Below are positions 1 through 6,436 of a stretch of 6,955 nt of DNA, one piece after another. A program made the position numbers and the translations under genes. The number at the start of each line of letters is the position of its first letter. Positions within the stretch are counted from its first letter, which is position 1. The notes beneath the pieces are model-generated. The model made no database searches, was not told where the DNA came from, and was given only the letters and a program-made list of their open reading frames with translations. Source of the stretch: Fidelibacterota bacterium (lineage in GTDB: Bacteria > Marinisomatota > Marinisomatia > Marinisomatales > TCS56); contig DAOWAH010000086.1 in the NCBI GenBank assembly GCA_030634675.1, forward strand, positions 1 through 6,955, written 5' to 3'.

Positions 1-1
1 T

Positions 2-481
2 AATATTCTTCAACAATTGCAGGATGCTATCCGGCATCAATTCAATTACATTACCAGAATTAAAGAACAGTATTTCGATCTGAGCCAGTATTTTAATCCC
101 GAACGCGTCCAATATTCCGCCAACGATATATTATCTCAACTCCTTGATCAGGTACCGGATAATCAGGATAAGATCATTTGTTTAACCGGAGTTGATATTT
201 ATATTCCTGTACTGACCTTTATATTTGGCCAGGCTTACTTGGGCGGCCAGGCTGGTGTTGTGTCGGACTACCGCCTGAAAAATGAATTCTATGGCATGCC
301 AGGCAATGATGAATTGTACCATCAACGACTCATGAAATGCGTGATTCACGAACTGGGTCACATGTTTGGACTGCGACATTGTAGTGACCTGGAATGTGTC
401 ATGCGCTCAGCGACTTATGTGGAAGATATCGATCAGAAATCGATCCATTTTTGCAGAAAATGTTCTCTGCAACTGCGATAA
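2..481 (+). CDS. amzA: Archaemetzincin-type zinc metallopeptidase, C-terminal part (5' end outside window)
   Basis: This is a probable soluble zinc-dependent aminopeptidase or protease of the archaemetzincin family (peptidase family M54). The frame is open to the left edge, and the first possible in-window start is a TTG at 17, so the gene is probably cut at its 5' end; family members are usually somewhat longer than the 154 residues from that TTG. Counting from the TTG, the catalytic motif HELGHMFGLRH spans residues 111-121 (zinc ligands H111, H115 and H121; catalytic E112). C122, C127, C146 and C149 form the second, structural zinc site, and M129 in CVM supplies the Met of the Met-turn. The family consensus has 17 residues between that Met and the CXXC; here I count 16. 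No signal peptide is visible in the part present. The gene converges on the cytochrome operon and has no obvious functional link with it. The family call is firm; the physiological substrate is unknown even for characterised members. Confidence 0.9.
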   Translation, partial: NILQQLQDAIRHQFNYITRIKEQYFDLSQYFNPERVQYSANDILSQLLDQVPDNQDKIICLTGVDIYIPVLTFIFGQAYLGGQAGVVSDYRLKNEFYGMPGNDELYHQRLMKCVIHELGHMFGLRHCSDLECVMRSATYVEDIDQKSIHFCRKCSLQLR

Positions 482-557
482 CATTTACACTTCCAGAATA
501 ATTAATTATCTAATTCCGTAATGCCCGCGTGGTCCTTAAGATGCAAACACAAGGAGG

Positions 558-584
558 CTTCCATACTTATCCAGTATCTGGAAG
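558..584. terminator. Imperfect hairpin, possible transcription terminator or 3' end stabiliser
   Basis: The left arm cttccatact (558-567) pairs with agtat (573-577) plus ggaag (580-584), leaving a 5-base loop and a 2-base bulge (578-579). It starts 77 bases after the archaemetzincin stop. There is no T run after it, so it is not a textbook intrinsic terminator; it could act as an mRNA 3' structure from either direction or be chance. Confidence 0.3.
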
Positions 585-613
585 TATATAGATATCAGTA
601 ATTATTTCCGTTT

Positions 614-710
614 GTGGAGCCCCACGGCTTTAGCCTACTCCGCTGCCTGCCCGCCGAAACAAAGTGCAGGCTGGGCCTGCCAACCAAAGTCCCCGATCTG
701 CATAGGCGGG
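614..710. repeat. GC-rich patch with short interleaved inverted repeats, possible degraded dispersed element
   Basis: Within an AT-rich spacer this patch is clearly richer in G+C. It contains gtgg/ccac (614-617 and 622-625), gcctgc/gcaggc (645-650 and 666-671) and cccgcc/ggcggg (650-655 and 705-710). The stretch around 622-635 (ccacggctttagcc) looks like half of the hairpins seen at ends of IS200/IS605-type elements, but the matching second arm is missing and no transposase is present. A remnant of a dispersed intergenic repeat is the best guess; copy number in the genome cannot be judged from here. Confidence 0.3.
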
Positions 711-806
711 TAATATTAAACCTACTACTTCGATCCGTATTTCCAACTGACAGTACCTGATGGAAATGCTAATAAATTCCGGTTCTTACCTTTATGCAGT
801 CTGCAC

Positions 807-2834
807 TCAGGAATGATCCATGTACTCTAACTTATGTCTACGCACGTATTCCTGTGCCTGAAATGATACTCTCCCAAGCGCAAGTTTTCCATTTTTAACG
901 GCTTCAACTTCATCCATAATTCGCTGGTAGCCAAGCGGATGCTTATGCTTGTATTCAGCAATCGTCATCCGGCCATGAAGCCAAGTCATGCTCATCGGAT
1001 ATTCCTTAGGATGGAGAATCACAAAAAAGAAATGCCATACAAATATGGCCAGTGTTGCCAGCCAAGCTTCGTACAAATGAAATACTTCTGCAACTTTTAT
1101 CATCCAAAGCGGTGAAAATTGTGTGAAAAATACTGGGAACCATAAAATGAATCCTGTAACAACCATGACAACTGTTCCCCAGATTAATGCCCAGTATTCG
1201 GCTTTCTCTGTATAGTCAAAATCATCAAATTGAGGCTCTTCCTTGGACAAATGCAGGCTATAAAGCATCAATTTATAGAAGCCCTTGATGTCACTGATTC
1301 CCGGTAACAAGGCTTTGAAAAAATGACGTCCACTATTAATCGCCATGGCTTCGATTAAGTGCCAAATAGATACTACAATCATCAGGATAGCAGCAGTACG
1401 ATGTACAATTCCACGTACCGTTTCGGTTAATCCAATCATACTCAGCAGGTCAGCCCAGAAAGTGTCCAGGTACTTTAAGGCAAACCCGGTAATCACTAAG
1501 GTAAAAAAGGATATTATCAATAGAATATGCTGCCAGATCTGTGATTTTGTGTAACGTTGAATGTAATCCTGCGGTCCCTCATTCCGGTATTTCTGAATCA
1601 TCAGTTCCACAAAGATTATCAAATTATGGATGAACATGCCCCCGATCACCACCACTATCAAAATGATGTAAATGATCTTCACATAGTATTCTACCGGCTT
1701 TTCTGCCAGAATAACGGATTTATGGGTATAGGATTGGGAAAAATTTTCCGTTGCTCCCGGGTGACATTCGCCGCAGGTTTCACTCAAATTGGACAGATGG
1801 ATCGTGGAACGAGAGTCGCTGGCCGATAGGATGAAGTGAGCATCATGACAGTCAAAACAGGTGGCAGCGTCTTTATCGCCTTTGATTACAGCTAATCCAT
1901 GATAACTGTCCTGATAGCTTGAAACTTTCCCCGATATCAGACCATACTTACGGATCATTTGCTCATCAGTATGACAACGGGCACAGGTTTTTTCCGCCGA
2001 TCTCCTTTTTGAAATCGGTGAATCGGGATCATGCGGGTCTACGATTTCGTGTTCACCATGACAATCGATACAACTTGGCGATTCCCTTTCTCCCCTGACC
2101 AATGCCTCCCAATGCACGCTTTTGGTATATAATTCATAAATGGTTTTATGACAGACGCCACAGGTCGTGGATATATTGGAATGGCTTATCGTTGACGTGG
2201 GATCTGTATTGGTCTTGATATCATGCACGCCATGACAATCATTACAGGTAGCGGCCAGTAGATTGCCGTTCGTTCCCAATTCCTTAGCATGATAACTTTT
2301 GGAAAACAGTTCTACCGGGTGTAGATCGGGGATGTTGTATTTTTCGACCAATTCAGGCTTGGCATGGCATTGCCCACAGGTATTGGCCAGATTCGGGGGA
2401 TAGGTCAGTGATTCAGGATCATCGGCTGGCAGGATATTATGACTACCATGACAACTATAACAATAAGCCGCTTCCATATCAGAATCTTCCTGCCAGATTG
2501 AGACACCATGGACACTGGTATTAAACTCCTCGCTGGCTTCTTCATGGCAGATTCCACAGGATTCACATACATCCTGACAATCTGATTCAAAGCCTTCGGA
2601 ATGATCGATTCCAAGTTCCTGTACTACCAGATGGCAATCCAGGCATTCCAGATCTGCATGGGACGAATTGGATAGATCATCCTCTATCAGGGTATTGTAA
2701 CTACTTTCTTCATGACAATCGCTACAGGCATCGCTGTCAAGAAATTCAATATCTTCCTGGGCACAAAGTAGTCCACCAGCCAGGATCAGCAGAACACCCA
2801 GGCTCCGAATCACAAAATTGTGTCGCTTATTCAT
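807..2834 (-). CDS. Undecaheme cytochrome c / cytochrome b fusion, probable quinone-linked membrane oxidoreductase
   Basis: This is a probable inner-membrane protein passing electrons between the quinone pool and periplasmic c-hemes. The 675 residues comprise a signal peptide (about 1-25, ending LCAQ), a periplasmic domain with 11 CXXCH sites (starting at residues 37, 64, 93, 125, 153, 197, 225, 255, 284, 326 and 354), then about five membrane helices (near 386-411, 433-453, 474-496, 545-566 and 580-607). Candidate b-heme ligands are H436, H478 or H492, H586 and H601; H403 lies in the first helix. From residue 125 the heme domain is built of two-heme repeats, each opening with a CxxCH-x-x-H pattern. 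Layout matches CbcL-type fusions with a FdnI/HydC-like b domain (family knowledge); the specific role is inferred. It is a paralogue of the 836-residue protein 22 bases upstream. An SD-like GGGGGA (2838-2843) supports the ATG start. Extra cysteines C86, C90 and C93 crowd the third heme site. The gene ends in a hydrophilic tail. Confidence 0.85.
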   Translation of the reverse strand: MNKRHNFVIRSLGVLLILAGGLLCAQEDIEFLDSDACSDCHEESSYNTLIEDDLSNSSHADLECLDCHLVVQELGIDHSEGFESDCQDVCESCGICHEEASEEFNTSVHGVSIWQEDSDMEAAYCYSCHGSHNILPADDPESLTYPPNLANTCGQCHAKPELVEKYNIPDLHPVELFSKSYHAKELGTNGNLLAATCNDCHGVHDIKTNTDPTSTISHSNISTTCGVCHKTIYELYTKSVHWEALVRGERESPSCIDCHGEHEIVDPHDPDSPISKRRSAEKTCARCHTDEQMIRKYGLISGKVSSYQDSYHGLAVIKGDKDAATCFDCHDAHFILSASDSRSTIHLSNLSETCGECHPGATENFSQSYTHKSVILAEKPVEYYVKIIYIILIVVVIGGMFIHNLIIFVELMIQKYRNEGPQDYIQRYTKSQIWQHILLIISFFTLVITGFALKYLDTFWADLLSMIGLTETVRGIVHRTAAILMIVVSIWHLIEAMAINSGRHFFKALLPGISDIKGFYKLMLYSLHLSKEEPQFDDFDYTEKAEYWALIWGTVVMVVTGFILWFPVFFTQFSPLWMIKVAEVFHLYEAWLATLAIFVWHFFFVILHPKEYPMSMTWLHGRMTIAEYKHKHPLGYQRIMDEVEAVKNGKLALGRVSFQAQEYVRRHKLEYMDHS

Positions 2835-2837
2835 AGG

Positions 2838-2843
2838 TCCCCC
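2838..2843 (-). promoter_or_regulatory. Ribosome binding site of the 11-heme b/c fusion
   Basis: Read on the - strand, GGGGGA lies 3 bases before the ATG. The spacing is short but supports this start, and it sits inside the 22-base gap after the upstream cytochrome gene's TAG stop. Confidence 0.5.
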
Positions 2844-2856
2844 AAAAAATTACTCC

Positions 2857-5367
2857 CTAAGAGAAGGTTCCAACTAAAATCAGAATCAGTAAGATCAGAC
2901 CGATAGTCAGGAATGTGTAGGCGGCGATCCGAAATACCCAACGTTTCCAGTTGGGGAGAGGGTTGGTTAAAATGTCCTGATATTCCAATTCCGTCAGGAC
3001 TTCTTTTTGTAATGATCGTTCTTCTTCAAACCGCTCCTCCGTCACATGACCGGAGAAAATGGATTCGTCCATTGGAAATGTGTCTGGGCGTAAATGGGTA
3101 TTGAAAAAATGAACGGTAAATATAAATGCTGTTGCCAATAAAGCTTCCTCCGAATGGATGATATGCGCAGCATTAATCATCCAACCCGGGAAAATCCGCG
3201 ATATTAATTCCGGGAACCATAAGGCTAAACCGGAGGCACCGATGGCGAACATGCCCCAAAATACCGCAAAATAATCAAATTTTTCCCAATAGGTCCAGCG
3301 TCCGAAAGGCGGTTCTGATTTTTTAATCCCGATAAAATACAGGATATGCTGATAGAAATCCACGAAATCCTGAGGATTTGGAACCAGACTATCCGGTCCC
3401 CAAAATATACCTTTTTTCTTCTCAAGAACGGCCTTGCGGAATAATATTGCTAGATGTACAAAAAATACGACACCCATTAGACTGGCCGCAATACGATGGG
3501 CTATCGCAGCAAACTGGAATCCGATAATATTATGTACAAACCAGTTAGCCATCTCCGAGTGACTGTATTTTAGTGGTAATCCGGTTGATGCAAGTGTCAT
3601 AAAACTGAGGATCATACCTATGTGCAAGGCTCTTTCAAGTGGCGTAAATCGTTTAACCCTGTGATTAGACTTAGTTGGTTTACTCAATGGTCCATGGCGC
3701 AAACGCTTGACCAGAAGTCTGATCAGCCACAGCACAGTATGCCCACCAAAGACGACCAGTACACTAGTCAGCAGGATTATCATGGCATGATGAATGAAAT
3801 TCAGAACCTGGTTTGATTCCTGGGCCATGGGTGTATAATGCTGCAGATATTGAACAAAATTCTCGTTTACATCCTCATGGCAACGGGAACAGGTAGCAAC
3901 GATATGTGATTTATGAATTGTCGATTCCGGATTATCACTGGGCAGAATCGAATGGTGGTCATGACAAGAAATGCAGGTAGCAAATTTTTCTCCCTGAAAA
4001 CCAAGTTGATACATCTGACCATGGTAGGATGTGTTATAACCCTCCAGCACGTTGGGATTTAACTGGAATTTCATGGTTAAACTACGATCCGTATGGCAAC
4101 GGGCGCATAAGGTGATAATTGATTCGCCAAGAAATTGTTCTTCCGATTTTTTTATCCGCCGATCATCGTGGCAGGTTATGCAGGTAGGTGCCTCGGCATG
4201 ACCTTTTTGATAAGAAATAAAATGGGTCGACTGTTCGTATTGCTGCTGTTTATTCGGATGGCAGTCGATACAGGATTTTTCCAAAGCTCGATCACCGGGA
4301 TGATTGGGTGCCAGAAAATGGTAGGTATGACAATTACCGCAATTACTGGCTTGACCGTTTGATACTTTCGCTAACTCATCCCGGTGAATGGTGCCGTGAG
4401 CGTCGCTTTCATCCGTCAATAGATTATCGGTATGGCAACGTAAACAGACTTGATCCAGCTTAATATCGAAAACACTGGTTGCGGCGGTACCCACCATCTC
4501 AGTCTGGTGGCCGGTATGGCAGACCACACAGGTTTCCAGTCGGGGATCACTATCAGTTTCAGGGCGATGAATCGAGGCTTCATATCCCAGGTGACAATTA
4601 GAACATACCAAATCCAGACGGGCCACGGATACTTCGCTGTTTGCATCCCGGGGAGATAAAACACGATGACGGGCATGGCAATCTGAACAAACCGGTGCAT
4701 TCAAATTACCAGCAAGTACTTCACGGTAGTGGCCACTCAGATCATAATTTTCCACATTTTCCAAGTGGCATATCCGGCAGGATTCGGTCAGATGGATTTT
4801 CCATTCGCCTGGACTGTAATCCTCCCTTTCCAGTTTATTATGGGGTGAATGGCAAGATACACAGGTTACATCGGATGTTTCTGTTTCTTCATCCCAGTGG
4901 GCGGAATGGAAAAAATCTTCCACAATATCCTGATGACAGACGCCACAGACCTGCCGGGGCTGTCCCTGCCAACTGACTTCATGCTTGCCGTGACAATCGG
5001 AACAGGTTGGGATTGCGGTATAACCCTTGTCCCGCAACGGACGAAAGAATCCATCGATGAACTCTTCCTGGGCATCCTCGTGGCAGGTACCACAATCCGG
5101 TAACGCCACCAGCGGATCATGGGGAAAATCCTCAACGCCTTCGAGGGCTGTGTGGCAGTCAATACAATCGAACCCCTCGTGGGGCGTTCCCTCCAGGTGT
5201 TCGTCAGTTACATATAACGATAATTCCAGGCCCCGGCGAATGACCGACAGGTCTTCGTCTTCATGGCACATAACACAGGTTTCATTATCCTGCCCAAAAA
5301 CAACCAGGGGTATCCACAGCAGGATTAAAAATTTAAGCGGATTCCCCCTCCGCATTAATTCGATCAT
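2857..5367 (-). CDS. Heptadecaheme cytochrome c / cytochrome b fusion, probable quinone-linked membrane oxidoreductase
   Basis: This is a probable inner-membrane quinone/cytochrome c oxidoreductase with a very large periplasmic heme wire. The 836 residues start with a signal peptide (arginines at 6-7, hydrophobic core about 12-24, ending VFGQ). Seventeen CXXCH sites follow, starting at residues 31, 68, 92, 122, 141, 169, 197, 227, 255, 280, 308, 343, 366, 396, 421, 465 and 493. Membrane helices lie near 521-548, 580-600, 617-643, 696-717 and 730-756, with an additional C-terminal helix at 811-833 that the 675-residue paralogue lacks. Candidate b-heme ligands are H582, H624 or H638, H738 and H753; H543 in the first helix aligns with H403 of the paralogue. 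From residue 122 the heme domain reads as about seven two-heme repeats of roughly 47-69 residues. The shared C-terminal pattern (GLALWFP, EALLAT, HFF, FPM) shows common ancestry with the downstream gene. An ATG at codon 5 is possible, but only the first ATG has an SD. Confidence 0.85.
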   Translation of the reverse strand: MIELMRRGNPLKFLILLWIPLVVFGQDNETCVMCHEDEDLSVIRRGLELSLYVTDEHLEGTPHEGFDCIDCHTALEGVEDFPHDPLVALPDCGTCHEDAQEEFIDGFFRPLRDKGYTAIPTCSDCHGKHEVSWQGQPRQVCGVCHQDIVEDFFHSAHWDEETETSDVTCVSCHSPHNKLEREDYSPGEWKIHLTESCRICHLENVENYDLSGHYREVLAGNLNAPVCSDCHARHRVLSPRDANSEVSVARLDLVCSNCHLGYEASIHRPETDSDPRLETCVVCHTGHQTEMVGTAATSVFDIKLDQVCLRCHTDNLLTDESDAHGTIHRDELAKVSNGQASNCGNCHTYHFLAPNHPGDRALEKSCIDCHPNKQQQYEQSTHFISYQKGHAEAPTCITCHDDRRIKKSEEQFLGESIITLCARCHTDRSLTMKFQLNPNVLEGYNTSYHGQMYQLGFQGEKFATCISCHDHHSILPSDNPESTIHKSHIVATCSRCHEDVNENFVQYLQHYTPMAQESNQVLNFIHHAMIILLTSVLVVFGGHTVLWLIRLLVKRLRHGPLSKPTKSNHRVKRFTPLERALHIGMILSFMTLASTGLPLKYSHSEMANWFVHNIIGFQFAAIAHRIAASLMGVVFFVHLAILFRKAVLEKKKGIFWGPDSLVPNPQDFVDFYQHILYFIGIKKSEPPFGRWTYWEKFDYFAVFWGMFAIGASGLALWFPELISRIFPGWMINAAHIIHSEEALLATAFIFTVHFFNTHLRPDTFPMDESIFSGHVTEERFEEERSLQKEVLTELEYQDILTNPLPNWKRWVFRIAAYTFLTIGLILLILILVGTFS

Positions 5368-5372
5368 AAATT

Positions 5373-5376
5373 TCCT
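5373..5376 (-). promoter_or_regulatory. Ribosome binding site of the 17-heme b/c fusion, overlapping the upstream stop codon
   Basis: AGGA on the - strand lies 5 bases before the ATG and overlaps the TAG stop (5375-5377) of the c554-like gene. This decides for the first ATG over the in-frame ATG four codons later, and suggests translational coupling of the two genes. Confidence 0.65.
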
Positions 5377-5965
5377 ATTCTGTCATTTCAGGCGGGAACG
5401 GGTGCGCAATCTCCTTAACTTTTTCGGCGAATACAAATGATTTGAAGGTCGGGCTTTTCTCGTTATGACAGGTCTTGCAGGTCACTTCAGTCGGTTTCAC
5501 CAGCCCGACTGTTTTTCCATCCAAAGTTCCAGCGTAAATCTCTTTCATTACTTTACTGGATTTATATTTACTACCGGCTCCGTGGCAAGCTTCACAACTG
5601 ACCGATTGCAGGCCGGTCATCAATTTCACTTCTTTGGTAGGTTTACCTTTATCGGTTACCTGTTCCCAGAATGTAGTATCTTTGACCTCATAGCCGCCGT
5701 TATCATAACCGGTTGTATGGCATCCTAGACACTCGGCAGCTTCATAGGCCGGTACTTTTAAACCCATTTTCTCAGCAATCTTGGCGGATTCCTCGCTCTT
5801 CAGCGTCTCAAAGGCACTTGCGTGGGCACTTGCTTCCCAAACCTTGAGCTGAGCGCCTTTTTTAGCGCTCTTATGGCACATACCACATTTATTTGTTCCT
5901 ACGTAATCAAAACCCTGTGCAAAAATAAAACCGGTGACCGTAATCAGAATCATTAATTTTTTCAT
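5375..5965 (-). CDS. Tetraheme cytochrome c of the cytochrome c554 family, periplasmic
   Basis: This is a probable soluble periplasmic electron carrier. The 196 residues begin with a short signal peptide (1-17, ending FAQ). Four CXXCH sites start at residues 27 (CGMCH), 79 (CLGCH), 124 (CEACH) and 163 (CKTCH). The signature surroundings of the c554 family are present: SAHASAF with H48 after the first heme, CLGCHTTG at the second, and SVSCEACHGAGSKY at the third; H188 near the C-terminus is a plausible further axial ligand. In ammonia oxidisers the family member receives electrons from hydroxylamine oxidoreductase; no such enzyme is visible here, so I infer a generic carrier working with the b/c fusions downstream. 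GAGG (5973-5976) lies 7 bases before the ATG. The stop codon overlaps the ribosome binding site of the next gene, 7 bases away. Confidence 0.88.
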   Translation of the reverse strand: MKKLMILITVTGFIFAQGFDYVGTNKCGMCHKSAKKGAQLKVWEASAHASAFETLKSEESAKIAEKMGLKVPAYEAAECLGCHTTGYDNGGYEVKDTTFWEQVTDKGKPTKEVKLMTGLQSVSCEACHGAGSKYKSSKVMKEIYAGTLDGKTVGLVKPTEVTCKTCHNEKSPTFKSFVFAEKVKEIAHPFPPEMTE

Positions 5966-5972
5966 TTCGTTA

Positions 5973-5976
5973 CCTC
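5973..5976 (-). promoter_or_regulatory. Ribosome binding site of the c554-like gene
   Basis: GAGG on the - strand stands 7 bases before the ATG. It is the best-spaced Shine-Dalgarno among the genes whose starts are visible here. Confidence 0.6.
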
Positions 5977-5991
5977 ATGCTGAATGGTTAT

Positions 5992-6004
5992 TTGATTAAA
6001 TCAA
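5992..6004. promoter_or_regulatory. Palindrome ttgatt-a-aatcaa in the intergenic gap, FNR-like but one base short
   Basis: A perfect inverted repeat with 6-base arms around a single central base lies in the 57-base gap between the lipoprotein and c554-like genes, about 26 bases before the latter's start codon. The FNR/CRP-superfamily consensus TTGAT-N4-ATCAA is 14 bases; here only 3 bases separate TTGAT and ATCAA. The surrounding gap is very AT-rich and could hold an internal promoter. Operator function is speculative. Confidence 0.2.
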
Positions 6005-6022
6005 TATTAACTAATTATTAAC

Positions 6023-6421
6023 CTAATGACAAACAGTACATGTGTGTCCGGTTATCCCGATTGAAGCATCGATGGAATGACAATCGTCGCAATAGGAAAA
6101 CCCTTTTTGCACTGCAACAGTTCCATGGAATTGGCTACTGCTAGTATCTCGCATCCAGTAATCATAGTTCGGATGGCCGCTTGGTCCGCCTTCATGGCAT
6201 TCGTAGCAGGAAATGCCACTGCTGCCGCCATAATAATCATCGTAATCAGCACCCCCGTGGCAGGTTCGGCAATTTTCAATTCCATTAACTTGAATTTTCG
6301 CGATATGCGAATTTTCACTGACAGCATCCGTCCAACCATCCGGGTGGATTGGTGCCGTACGGTCTTCAGCGCAACCACTCAGTAACCAAACAATGATCAA
6401 TAATATAATTAACTGTTTCAT
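6023..6421 (-). CDS. Tetraheme c-type cytochrome lipoprotein
   Basis: This is a small membrane-anchored electron carrier. The 132 residues start with a type II signal peptide: hydrophobic segment at residues 3-14, then the lipobox LSGC with the lipidated cysteine at C17. Four CXXCH sites start at residues 51 (CRTCH), 72 (CYECH), 111 (CDDCH) and 128 (CTVCH). The last motif is the C-terminus itself: the heme-ligating H132 is the final residue before TAG, and reading past the stop meets another stop after three codons, so no tail is hidden. The segment between the first two hemes is rich in Asp, Tyr and Gly. Further histidines (H26, H39, H83, H99, H126) could be distal ligands. I do not recognise a named family. 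The ATG lies 15 bases after the stop of the upstream gene, with only a weak SD-like GCGG, so coupled translation is plausible. The membrane it is anchored in cannot be told; D at +3 rather than +2 gives no clear retention signal. Confidence 0.85.
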   Translation of the reverse strand: MKQLIILLIIVWLLSGCAEDRTAPIHPDGWTDAVSENSHIAKIQVNGIENCRTCHGGADYDDYYGGSSGISCYECHEGGPSGHPNYDYWMRDTSSSQFHGTVAVQKGFSYCDDCHSIDASIGITGHTCTVCH

Positions 6422-6436
6422 AACTTATACCGCTGA

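Larger units (their letters stand above)
482..806. other. Convergent intergenic spacer without a gene
   Basis: This stretch of 325 bases separates the 3' ends of the archaemetzincin gene (+) and the last cytochrome gene (-). I see no convincing reading frame or RNA gene in it. It should contain the terminators of both units, but no classical GC-rich stem followed by a T run is visible on either strand. It holds an imperfect hairpin (558-584), a GC-rich patch with short inverted repeats (614-710), an imperfect ttcca/tggaa inverted pair (741-745 and 761-765), and a small palindrome tgcag-t-ctgca (795-805) just beyond the stop codon of the cytochrome gene. Confidence 0.75.

Noticed and set aside
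795..805. Palindrome tgcag-t-ctgca next to the 11-heme gene's stop as a terminator
   Set aside because: The 5-base arms around one base cannot form a stable hairpin loop, and no T run follows on the - strand.
2763..2765. Lipoprotein cysteine at C24 of the 11-heme fusion (GLLC)
   Set aside because: The residue before the cysteine is Leu rather than Gly, Ala or Ser, so the lipobox is poor; ordinary cleavage near LCAQ is more likely.
5353..5355. Alternative start of the 17-heme protein at the in-frame ATG four codons downstream
   Set aside because: No Shine-Dalgarno lies at a suitable distance from it, whereas the first ATG has AGGA 5 bases upstream; the signal peptide works with either.
5027..5440. 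Open + strand frame of 137 codons, and another at 4641-4976
   Set aside because: Both lie antisense within the 17-heme gene (the first also running across its start into the c554-like gene), lack recognisable domains, and have low-complexity composition typical of the reverse strand of CXXCH-rich coding sequence.
6052..6378. Antisense and alternate-frame reading frames of about 100 codons over the tetraheme lipoprotein gene
   Set aside because: They overlap a gene with a clear lipobox and four heme motifs, have no ribosome binding site support, and show no domain.
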